Below the pieces are notes generated by a model. It worked only from the letters and a program-made list of their open reading frames with translations. It ran no database searches and had not been told where the DNA came from. From assembly GCA_024867545.1 (NCBI GenBank), contig JANFNE010000046.1:434001-498000 (forward strand): a stretch of 64,000 nt of DNA. Reading direction: 5' to 3'. Positions within the stretch are counted from its first letter, which is position 1. Each line of letters begins with the position of its first letter. Below, in pieces: positions 10,783 to 21,092 of the stretch. This DNA is from Phytopythium helicoides (Eukaryota; Oomycota; Peronosporomycetes; Pythiales; Pythiaceae). A program made the position numbers and the translations under genes.

Positions 10783-13244
10783 CTAGATAACGTAGACGCC
10801 TGGGAAATTTGACCGGGAATCGAGCCACCTCAGGTGGATTGGCACGGCAGTTGGTTTCACCTTGCAGTAGTGGACAGCAAGCAACGTGTAGCAATAGCTC
10901 ATTTCTTCGGCTTCAAACAAACACACATTCAGTGGCTCCCTAGGGGTTTGCAATACACAGGTAAGACATGACATACCTTGAGTAGCATCGACTCGTACTT
11001 GGCGTTTAAGTAGCGCGTGCGCTTTCCTTCAACCTTGATGGCCCGCCACTGTTGCTTTTGCTGTTGCTCTTGATACTTGCGCCACAGTTTGACTGTTTGG
11101 TAGCGCATAAAATCGCGCCTGCAAAACATGACGACCGTGTTGGCTTCGGGTATCAGCGACGCTTCCGTCTCGATCACCGGCGCACTCGTTGATGTTTCGA
11201 AAGCGTAGGAATTTGCGTCTGATGATGCATCCTGCAGCGTCGACGGTGCTGATGTGTCCTTCGTTTTCGGTCTGGGCATCTCAACGACTTGCTCCGCCGA
11301 CGTGTCCTGTGTGAAGTTAGCATTGTCATCTCTATCAACATCAACGTCGACACCAATGCTTCGTTTTGCCTCGTTCATCTTTATCGTGGCCAGCTTCATC
11401 GCGATTGTGAGCGGTTGCGATCGCCTCGAGTTACGTTGCCTTTTCCTCGCGGTTCGGGGCGGTTGTCCTTGATCAACGACGCTACCTGGGTCGGCAGTTG
11501 CGATCGCATCAGGATCCTCAGAGGCGACTTCTTTGTTCGTGAATGCTGGACGACCAGCAAACGAAAAGTCAAGGCCAGTCTCGTTTCTTTTCGGATGGTG
11601 GTGGTGGTGGTGGCGGTGTGTACCACTTGCTTCGTCCGATGACCAAGTCTTGACACTGTCGTCATCTAACGACGGAGCGTCAATACTTGTTTTGTCTGGT
11701 GTCCCAATGGACTCAATTGTTGATCCAGTGCCTTCCGTCCTCATCGGCTTGCTTTTCTTCTTCACCGGCGAAGTAGATGGAGACGATAACGACGACGAAG
11801 GTACACTTCGCTTTGTTGCCGGAGGATTCGACTTTTCCATTGTAGGGAACTTCAAAATGGGTACACGCAATGGAGTTGTTCCCTTGGTCCTTGCAGTTGT
11901 AATTCTAGCCTCCACAAACGTCGGGCGAAATCCGTTTGAAAGTCGAATGGTAGCAGTTGACACTCTCCGTCCGCTGAGAAGCCCAACTTGTGAGTTCGTG
12001 GTGATTTCATCCTCCAATGTTCTCCTTCGCGGTTGTGGTTCGGTCGTTGGCTTCCTTGAGTATTTCCTCTTTTTCTTGGATAATTTTCCAGGCGAGACAT
12101 CGCTATCGCTGGGCGATCCATTCAGAATATCCGCCATACTTATATGACGGAAGCCCAGCGAGCTCCCGACCACGATTGGAGCTCTCGTCGGTGGCACAGT
12201 GGTGGTACGCAGCCGATCGAACGGCGACGTTGGAGAAGGCGGGGACTCATACTCGGTCAATGTAGTGGAAGACGAGTCGATTTGCTGTCCACAAGCTTGC
12301 TGCGCGATCGAGCTGAGCAGATCCTCCCCGACTGCTGTCCGGCTTGCAACATCGAGAGACGCCTCCATGTGCTCTTTTCTTTCTCTAGAAGTAGCAAGCA
12401 GCTCAACTGGACTAGTGAAGAATGGCAGACCCGTGAGTTGCGTGTTCTGTGGCGGTGGCGCGAACAGGTCGGTCGGTCGTTGATTATACGCAGGAGAGCA
12501 CCACTCCGCTGGGCCAGAGCTGAGCGACATGAACAACCGAGCGGCGGAGAGGGCTTCAGCGTCGTACGCTGGTGGATTGAGCGACTGGTTGTACGCGTGT
12601 AGAGGAGCGGAGAACTGCTGCTGCTGCGGTGCGTGCTGCTGGATGAAGGTTGGAGGGAACGCGACGCTCGCTGCGGCTGTAGCGCCGCCACCCGCCTGAA
12701 AGTTGTGCGGCGCGCCGTTTCGCCTCTGCTCGCTAAACGCCGGCGTGATCATCGCGGCTGCAGGCGACTGGAACACCTCTCTTCTCCACGTCAGGTTCTC
12801 GAACGCGCTCGTCCCAGCGTGCCCGAACGCGAAGCCGTGCCCCGCAGGAGGCTGGCCGTCTTGGCGCTGCCACACGCCGCTACCGGGCCAGTCGCGGCTG
12901 TAGGCCGTGGGCGCGCGCGTGGCGGGGAACGGCACGGCCCCCAGCGCGCCGGTGGGCGGTCGCAGCCCCGCGAGCGGCCGCTCCCCCGCGCCACCGGCGC
13001 TAGCGACCAGCGGCGTGCGCGTCGGCGGCCCGAGCGCCGGCTGCGGCAGCGCGAACGGCGCGAGCGGGAGCAGCCCCTCGCCCGCCGTGCGCCGCCACCG
13101 CGGGTCGTCCGCAGGCGCCGCGACGAGCGCGGGGGCTGGCGGCAGCGCCTGGCGCGCGGGCGTCCACGCGGGCGCCGCCTGCTGCTCCATCCGCGCGCAT
13201 GCCAGAGGTATCAGCTTTGGCGGGCTCGGCGGGGGTATGTGCAT
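10783..13244 (-). CDS. Low-complexity unknown protein with conserved-looking basic C-terminus
   Basis: A long frame starts at ATG 13244 (a second in-frame ATG, at 13190, is also possible). Its first 600 residues are rich in Ala, Pro, Ser and Gln with no fold visible. They include basic clusters such as KKKRKYSRK, which could act as nuclear localisation signals, and a run of histidines near 11600. The last part is different: a charged helical segment (MFCRRDFMRYQTVKLWRKY, then glutamines and basic residues) of the sort under selection. The frame as read stops at 10929, but a GTATGT donor at about 10975 and an open frame ending at 10783 (SNFPGVYVI) suggest one more exon whose border I could not fix. 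A nuclear or RNA-related role is only a guess from composition. Confidence 0.6.
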
Positions 13245-14591
13245 ATCAAATCGAAGAGAGGGCTGTGTGATTTGAAATGCGATGGGAGGCGGATGGCATC
13301 ACATGCGTCGCCACGCGATTGATCATGGGCAGCACGCGACGTTCGCACCGCGGCAGTGTGGTGGAGGAGCACGGACTCGACTTAAGTGCTTTGCTCCACT
13401 TTCTGGGATTCCTACCCACCGATTGGGATGTGAACACAGATTGAGTGTGCAGAAAGTATGCTCCCGGCGTACTGGCGACGCTGCTGAGGACGGTTTGGAG
13501 CCCCCTGGACGCCAGCTACGCAACCATGCGTGGCGTGGTCGCTTGTTGGCTTGGCGTGTGGAGTCTAGCCCAGGGTGCTGGGTGTTGAATGCTTTGCACA
13601 TGCGAGCGAGAGTGTGCTGCAGCGCGTGGCATCTTGAGCTCGTGCACGTCGCAGAACGGCAAGCAGGAGTGGCGAGCGGCGCGTTTACTCCGGTGTGCAA
13701 GTAGACCTTGCCAGTCCACTGTCGCTCGGTTCTTGGCACCGACATCGGCTTCGTAGCGATGTTCTGACGCATGTCGCCGCACAGGAAGAGATCACGCTCT
13801 CGTGGCTAGGCGCCGCCTCTCCATATCCAACTCAACGTGACGAACTGTCACTGACAATCCACTGCGAATGATGAGAGCTCCCACCTCCTGAGACCTCAGC
13901 AAGTCGCACCGACGCAAGCGGGTGGCCCTTGCTCAGCGCTGTGAATCCCCTGAAGCCGGAAGGTCGCAGCAAGTGGAAAAGGAGCTCGCCAATGGTGCGA
14001 ACTGCTAGATTGGAGCTAGGGAGACCTGCCAAGTAGCCGACAGTCATTCATGGCCACGTACGCGCGCTGGATTGCCGCGTCAGGCCGAGCTCAACAGGAC
14101 TGAGCGCGGCTCGCTGGCGCCGCGAGAACGCCCATCTCATCCTGCAGCGCAGTCCGCCGTCGGGCGTGGGACCGCCGCCGTGTCGCTGGCTCTTGCCGTG
14201 CCCCACGAGTGGATTGTGCCGTCGCGGTGAACAGCCAGCCAGCTCCACGGACCGGAGCAGCGTGAGCGCCGCGCCGGAGCCGCTCGACGGCGGACCACCA
14301 CTTCAACCGGGGCTGGCCCATCCCGCCTCTCGATCAGTTTGAAGGGGTTTACCGTCATTCCCTGTTCGACGGATTTTTCGCGCCATCATTCCTCGCTTTC
14401 AGCGTCCCTGACTGTTGGTCGGTGGTTGTTGATTGGTCGAAAACTTGGCTCGCACCCCGCGCTGATTGGGCCAAAACCTGTACCCACTTGCTGCGCGCCA
14501 CCGCATGTCGCGGAGGCAGTCATAACGCGAAGAAGCCGGCGGCCAGCAAGCGCGTCGCCTTCGCCAGTCCCGGACGCCCTCCCCCCGCGCC
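13245..14591 (+). other. Intergenic region, no confident gene
   Basis: About 1.3 kb between the low-complexity gene and the CAMK-type kinase. Several overlapping open frames of 70-150 codons occur on both strands, none with a recognisable domain. A minus-strand stretch around 14358-13832 has readable fragments (for example SWLAVHRDGTIHSWG) split between frames and could be a decayed or error-damaged gene. The right end, 14400-14590, is the kinase promoter and holds two CCAAT-type motifs. Confidence 0.4.
14420..14480 (+). promoter_or_regulatory. CCAAT-type (NF-Y) motifs upstream of kinase
   Basis: Two ATTGG cores (reverse CCAAT) lie about 120-160 bases before the kinase start, one in the context GCGCTGATTGGGCC. 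A nearly identical GCGCTGATTGGTCC lies upstream of adenosine kinase near 44015. The motif is known as an NF-Y site in other eukaryotes; function here is inferred. Confidence 0.4.
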
Positions 14592-16236
14592 ATGACGACC
14601 GCTCTGTGCCCGCCGTCCGTCGCGCCAGTTCCCAACATGGACGCCGCCAGCTACGCGCCCGCCGCGCTGGCTCCTGCGCGCCGCATGCTCAAGCACTACC
14701 GCGTGGAGCACACGCTCGGGTCGGGGCTGCAGGGAAAGGTCAAGCTGGGCATCGACACGGAGACGCAGCAGCCCGTGGCGCTCAAGATCATCGACTGCGC
14801 CAAGCTGAACCGCAAGTCCATGATCAACGTCTACCGCGAGGTCGAGGCCATGTCGCGCGTTGCGCACCCCAACGTGCTGCGCCTGCTCGGCGTGCACGAC
14901 GAGCTCGAGTACGTCAAGAAGGACGGCTCGAGCAAGAAGGTCATCCTGATCGTGCTCGAGCTGGCCACGGGCGGCGAGCTCTTCGACTTCATGATGTACA
15001 CGGGCTGCTTCTCCGAGTCCATTGCGCGCGCCTACTTCCAGCAGCTCGTCACGGGGCTCGAGGAGTGCCACGCGCAGGGCGTCTACCACCGCGATGTCAA
15101 GCCCGAGAACCTGCTGCTCGACGACAACTTTGCGCTCAAGATCGCCGACTTTGGCCTCTCAGGGCTCCGCGAGGCCGACAACGGCGCCATCGTCGAGCTC
15201 TACACGCAGTGCGGCACGCGCTCGTACATGAGTCCTGAGGTGCTGTCGTGCCAGCCGTATGAGGGTGCCCCCGCAGACGTCTGGTCGGCCGGCGTCGTGC
15301 TCTTCATCATGCTCGCGGGCTTCCCGCCCTTCCAGATCGCCACCAGCCAGGACTGGTGGTTCCGCGCCTGCGCATCGAAGCAGTACCAGGCGTTCTGGGC
15401 CGCGCATGCGCGCTCGGCGTCCTTCTCGCCCGGCGCCATGTCGCTCATGTCCAGTATCTTCCGCGTCGACCCCCAGGAGCGGATCACGCTCGAGGAGATC
15501 AAGGCGCACCCGTGGTTCAAGGAGGAGGCCGTGTCCGCCGAGACGCTGCAAGCCGAGCTCATGCGGAGGAAGGTCCAAGTCGACGAGGAGAAGCGCAAGG
15601 AGCGCGAGGAGAAGATGCGAGCTGCGTCCAAGCAGTATGAGATGCAAGACGGTGAGTTTGACCCGTTTTCTCGCGAAGTGAGGCGGTCGGTGGCGTCCTC
15701 GGTGGCGTCGTCATTCATCTCGGAGCCAGGCACTGAGCCGTTCGCGCCCATCTTCCCCAAGTCGAGCGTCGCGATGTACACAAGCTTCCAGTCTGCAAGT
15801 GCGCCCGCGGAGGTGCAAGCCCGCGTCGAGGCGGTGCTGACCGAGTCGTCGGCCCGCGTCGCGCCGCGCAAGAGTCGCTTCAAGACCAAGGTTTCCATGC
15901 CTACTGAGGATGTGGGCTTCACTGTGCGGGTGTACTCGCTCCCCAATGTAAGTCTAGTCGCATAGGATCTCGAAGTGCTTGAGCCCGGTAGCGTGTTGTT
16001 TGGCAACGTACTCACGGTGTGCGATGCTGTCGATGGCGATTTCCACCTGACAGGGCACCGATGGCTGCGTGGTCGAGTTCCGGCGGACGAGCGGATCGTG
16101 CATCCGGTTCCATGAAGTGTACAAGAAGCTGAGCGCGGCAATGGCAGACCACATGTGGGCCGAGGATGCGACGGACGACGAGCAAATCGGCGGCAGCGGC
16201 GAGGAGCTCATTTCGGACGAAGCCATGATGATTTAA
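14592..16236 (+). CDS. CAMK-family serine/threonine kinase with KA1-like C-terminus
   Basis: Two exons (14592-15947, 16054-16236) encode 512 residues without frame breaks. The kinase domain (about residues 35-310) has a glycine loop LGSGLQGKVKLG, the lysine in VALKII, the catalytic loop YHRDVKPENLLL, ADFGLSG and a SPE in place of APE. A charged helical linker and a serine-rich region follow. The spliced C-terminus (FTVRVYSLPN-GTDGCVVEFRRTSG...FHEVYKKL) resembles the KA1-type domain of SNF1-related, CIPK and CHK1 kinases, which binds phospholipids or autoinhibits. I cannot decide between a CHK1-like and a CIPK/SnRK3-like assignment; no clear NAF calcineurin-B-binding motif is seen. The promoter holds CCAAT-type motifs. 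Confidence 0.88.
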
Positions 16237-16768
16237 CCGTTCGAGGTCGGCGTGTCGTGACGTAGGATTAGTTATTCTAAGTGCATGAAAGCAAATTGAC
16301 GCGTGCTGCTTGGCGCGCGCCATGTACAAATTCATCACCACGATTTGTTTTTATTCTTGTCCTTGTTGCTGTCGCTGGCCATGACCAAGCTGGCGTCTAT
16401 AGTACTGCTCCTTGTAGTCTCCAATCTTCGACTTATGGCGCGCCTTGCACTCTTCTATCAAGAATCTACAGTATCCAGGCTGTTGGAGGCGCTCCATACT
16501 CCACAGCAACGGAGACCATTCGTGCCGTCCTTGGCTCTCACTTCAACCCTGCGATCTTTTGTCTTTTCAACTTGTATGCAGTTTGGCGGGCTTGCTCCCC
16601 CTGAACAAGCAACCTGGATTCGCCCATTGTCCATAGACTTGTCCTCGAGATGTGCCAGTTTCCCCTCCGATCCCGCAACCTGCTTCACGCGCTTGAAGCG
16701 GTTGGGGGGCGGGAACCGCAGTGCCCGATCTTCCGCAAGCCGAACAAGGAGAAAGTGCGGGCAGCAGC
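16237..16768 (+). other. Intergenic region between kinase and Argonaute
   Basis: About 530 bases holding the kinase 3' region and the Argonaute promoter/leader. Open frames here are extensions or shadows of the Argonaute gene and show no domain. No regulatory element is recognised. Confidence 0.4.
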
Positions 16769-19700
16769 ATGAGCTACAGCGGCGGCGGCGGTGGCGGCGG
16801 TGGCTACGGCGACCGGCCGCGCGATCGGTCGCGGGAGCGCGGCTACGGCGACCGCCCGGGCAGCAGCGGCGGCTACGGCCAGGGCGGCTACGACCAGCAG
16901 CGCGGCGGGTACGACCAGCAGCGAGGAGGCTACGACCAGCGCGGCGCGAGCGGCGGCTACGGCGGAGGCTACGACTCACGCTCGGGCTCGGGCGGCTACG
17001 ACGAGTACTCGCGCTCGAGCTCGGGCGGCTACGGCTACGGCGGCGGCGGCGGCGGCTACGGGGAGTCGGCGCGCAGCGACTACGCGTCCAGCTCCAGCAG
17101 CCACTACGACCAACGTGGGGGCTACGACCAGCGCGGAGGATACGACCAGCGCGGAGGATACGATCAGCGCGGGGGCAGCGGGTACGGGGCCAGTAGCGGC
17201 GGGTACTCGGGCGGCTACGACCAGCAGCGAGGTGGCTACGACCAGCAGCGGGGCGGCTACGACCAGCAACGAGGCGGCTACGACGACCGTAGCGGCTACG
17301 GCGGAGGCGGAAGCCGCGACTACGGCAGCTCCTCCTCTGGTGGATATGATAGCCGGGGATACGGAGGAAGCAGCGGCAGTGGCGGGTACGACAGCCGCGG
17401 AGGCGGGGGTGGCTACGACCAGCAGCGGAGTGGCTATGATGACCGCTCACGCGGAGGCTACGGCGGCAGCAGTGGCGGTGGAAGCGGTTACGGAGGTAGC
17501 AGCGGCGGCGCAGGAGGTGGTGGCTACGGCGGAGGAGGCTACGGCGGAGGTAGCAGTGGAGGATACGGTGGCGGCGGAGGAGGATACGACAACCGCGCTC
17601 GTGGAGGATACGGAGGTGACAGTCGCGGTGGCCGAGACGACCGTGGCTACGGTGGTGGTGGTGGTCGTGATGATCGCGGAGGTGGTCGCGATGACCGCAG
17701 CTATGGCGGGGGTGGACACGACCGTGGCGGCTACGGCGGCGGCGGTGGTCGTGACGACCGCGATCGTGACCGCGGTGGGTACGGAGGTGGCCGTGGAGGC
17801 GGTGACCGCTTTGGAGGGGGAGGTCGTGGAGGCCGTGGCGGCTTCGGAGGCGGTGGCCCTCGCGGAGAGCAATCGGAGGGTGTGGGTGCTGTTTCCGGTC
17901 ACGGATACGAGTCCATTGGTGAGCCAATTGCGGACCCTCGTGTGCAAGAAGAGTGGACTGGCCGTGCTGGGCCTCGAGATGTTCGTGACGATGACCCTGG
18001 CCTTCTCCAGAACTTCATGATCTGCCGCCGTCCAGCCATCGGCAAGGATGGACGATCGTGCCCTCTGGAAGTGAACTACTTTGGTGTGTCGGTTGATACG
18101 GCTGGACGCGAAATCTTCAAATACCACGTGGATGTGGAGCGCTCACCCGACACAAAGTATGGTCCTGGCCCTGGGCAGGATCACAAGGAGGAAGAGAAGG
18201 ACGTTACAATGGCTGAAGATGTGAAGCAGTCTGAAGACGTTGAGATGGCGGAGTCTTCGGCTCCAGCGAAGCCACAACGACCGGAGCGCGCACTTCCTCG
18301 TTCGCTTGTTCGTGCTATCATCAACGCTGCTCTCCGTCAGTATGAGAGCGAATTCAACGGGATTCGTGTGGTTCACGACGGCATGGCTGCGCTTTATTCG
18401 CCAGCTCAGCTCCCGTGGTTGACGAAAGAGTTCGTCGATGTGAACCCGGATGCTCCTCATGGTGGTGCCGCGCCTCCTCAGCAGCGGGGAGGCCGAGGAC
18501 CAAGCACTTTCATCGTCAAGATGAAGCTTGCGGAGACAATCTCGATGAGTTTGATCGACTCGTACTTTTCGAACCCGGACACCAATGTGATGCCAGTTCT
18601 TCAGGCTCTTGATGTTGCCGCTCGTCACCTTGGAGCTCAAAGGTTTGCCATTCTTTGCATAGACATTGGGAGTGCAGCATGCGGCTGATGCTGATGGCGG
18701 CTTTGTTTTTGCTCAGATTGATCTCTGTTGGTCGCAACTTTTTCACAATGAAGGACACTCACCCGCTGAAGGGTGGCAAAGAACTATGTTGGGGCTACCA
18801 TCAGGCAATCAAGATTGCCGACCGAAAGCTTGTGATGAATGTCGACCAGGCAGCGACGGTCTTTTATGCTCCCGGTCCGTTGATGAATCTAGTGCTGGCA
18901 GCCCTAAAGGTCTCGTCGGCGCGTGACATTCGCACCCTGTCGGACCGTGACACTCGCGGCTTGCTTCGCGTCATCCGAAAGATCCAAGTGACACCGACTC
19001 ACCGAACTGACCGCAAGAAGGCCATCTACAGTATTAGTCCCAAGCCGGCTGATGCGACCATGGTCAATATCAAGGGAACGGAGATGTCTGTCGCTGCGTA
19101 CTTCCAAGATCGCTACAAATTCACGCTCCAATACCCGAACCTACCGCCAGTGAACTTGAGTGGGAGCAAGAAGCCGGGGCGCGAGAATTGGCTTCCGATG
19201 GAGTTGTGTGAAGTCGCAGCGGGTCAGCGCTGTCCTAATATCAACGAGCTCGATACTGCGGAGATCATCCGACAAACCAGTCAACCGCCGAAGGTCCGTC
19301 GTGGCAAGATCATGGACCAGGTTCGCCAGGCTGGATTCGAGAATGACCCATACCTTAGCGCATTCGGATTGAAGGTTGAGCAGCGACTCGAGCAAATCAA
19401 TGCACGCGTCGTTGGCCCGCCAGACGTGCAATACGACAACGTGTCGGAGCGCCCCGTGAACGGTGCCTGGAACTTGCGGGGCAAGAAGTTTGTCCACGGC
19501 GCAACACTGGCAAACTGGGGCGTGGTGATTTCCGCGAACGTTAATGAACGTGCTGTGAGCAACTTCATTCGCACACTGTGCGACACTGCTCGCACCAGTG
19601 GTCTGGACGTGCGCGACGAGAATCCCTACATGATTCACATGGACCATCACCGCGGCGCGCAAGTGGAAGAGCTCATGAACATGTGCGTGAAGGAGCTGGA

Positions 19701-20733
19701 GCGACGTGATAAGGGTCCGCCGCAGCTGATCATGGTCATCAAGCAGGACAAGGGCACTGCTTCGTACGGAGACATCAAGCGTATGTCCGACACCGTGCTT
19801 GGCGTCCCGAGCCAGTGCATTGTGTCTGCCAACATTCCGAAGGCAAACCCCCAGTATTGTGCAAACGTTTGCATGAAGATTAACATGAAGCTGAACGGCA
19901 AGAACTCGATTCTTCGCGAGCCGTTGCCGCTTGTGAGCTCGGCACCTACGATCATCATTGGCGCGGACGTGGAGCATCCCCGCTCAGGTATCGGCTTTCG
20001 TCCGTCGATTGCCTCTGTTGTCGCATCTATCGATCGCTACTCGTCGCGCTACGTCGCTCGAGTCGAGGCGCAAAAGTCGCGTGGTGACATTCTGCAGCTC
20101 CCAGGCATGCTTCGTGACCTGTTCCTGGCTTACTATCACCACACGAACCGAAAGCCTGAGCATGTTGTCTACTTCCGCGACGGTGTGAGCGAAGGTCAGA
20201 TGTTTGATGTCCTCCAAGCAGAGATGCGGTCGCTCCGCAAGGCGTTCAAGATGATCTCCGAGGACTACTGCCCTCCGGTGACGTTCGTGGTGGTTAACAA
20301 GCGCCACCATATGCGCTCATTTGGACTCAACATGTCCGACACGGACCGCAAGGGCAATGTGAACCCAGGCACGATCATTGACACTGGTATCGTGGATACG
20401 CACAAGTTCGACTTCTTCCTGTACGGTCATGCGGGCATTCAGGGAACGAGTGTCCCCGCCCACTACACCGTTCTCCATGATGAGAACAACATGTCGGCAG
20501 ATGACATCCAGCGTCTGACCTACTACCTCGGATACACGTTCTCGCGCTGCACGCGCTCAGTATCGTTCACGACGCCTGTTTACTACGCCCATCTGGCGGC
20601 TGGTCGTGCACGCTTCTTTTTGAACGAAACTTCAGACGGTGCCTCCACGATCGGGTCGTACAACTCGAACTCGTCGAACTTTGACTTCACAGGGCTCCAC
20701 AAGAGCCTCGAGAACTGCATGTTTTACATTTAG
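16769..20733 (+). CDS. AGO1: Argonaute with long RGG/GYDQQR-repeat N-terminus
   Basis: Two exons (16769-18642, 18717-20733) encode 1,296 residues with no frame break. The first 370 residues are glycine, tyrosine, arginine and glutamine-rich, with many GGYDQQRGG-type repeats and terminal RGG/RGRGG clusters. Next come the Argonaute N domain (LPRSLVRAIINAALRQYES), PAZ, MID and PIWI. The PIWI catalytic residues are visible: Asp in IIGADVEHP, Asp in YFRDGVSEG and His in YYAHLAAGRAR. This fits a slicing-competent DEDH enzyme; the glutamate finger was not placed. It ends in the family-typical MFYI. The role is small-RNA-guided silencing; the RGG region likely binds RNA or recruits Tudor or methyltransferase partners. 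The upstream in-frame GTG at 16721 was rejected in favour of ATG 16769. The length exceeds most Argonautes because of the N-terminal extension. Confidence 0.95.
16860..17470 (+). repeat. GYDQQRGG-coding tandem repeats in Argonaute exon 1
   Basis: Runs of a 21-27-base unit coding GGYDQQR or GGYDQR recur at about 16880-16945, 17100-17180 and 17210-17290, with scattered copies to 17430. Between them lie GGYGG and GGYDSR units. Unit length and order vary, as expected for slippage-prone coding repeats. Confidence 0.8.
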
Positions 20734-21092
20734 TGCGGAGTGCACGGCACGAAGCCGGGTGCGTATGGTTTTGACAGTTCGCACCAGCATCGACGAAGAC
20801 TGCCACGACGACAACAAGCTCATTTCTCGGGATGGCGGTTTAAGGCAGTAGTCTTTTGTGCAGCAGCCATTCAGTGCAGACCTCTCCCTTCTCCTTTGGT
20901 TTTGCTTTCAGACTCTCTCTGGCGTCGCTCGACTGTACGACGCTGATCGTGCTCCGAGAGCGCTTGATTAGCGCAATGGAAGAGTTGACAACAGAGAGAA
21001 GAATTACGACGCCCATTAGTGTTATGAATCAAACGACGGCCACTTTTGTTGTTCAGGTTTTTTCGTTCGGGGATGGTTGCTGAATTCGACTC
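20734..21092 (+). other. Convergent intergenic region
   Basis: About 360 bases between the Argonaute stop and the stop of the convergent coiled-coil gene. It is pyrimidine-rich in part and must hold both 3' untranslated regions. No gene, repeat or RNA is recognised. Confidence 0.5.

Noticed and set aside
16721..16768. Upstream in-frame GTG start for Argonaute
   Set aside because: GTG starts are not expected for a nuclear eukaryotic gene; ATG at 16769 is in frame and directly precedes the glycine-rich domain.
16458..17927. Long minus-strand frame of 489 codons rich in His and Arg
   Set aside because: It is the antisense of the Gly/Tyr/Arg repeats of Argonaute exon 1. Repeat composition alone keeps it open.
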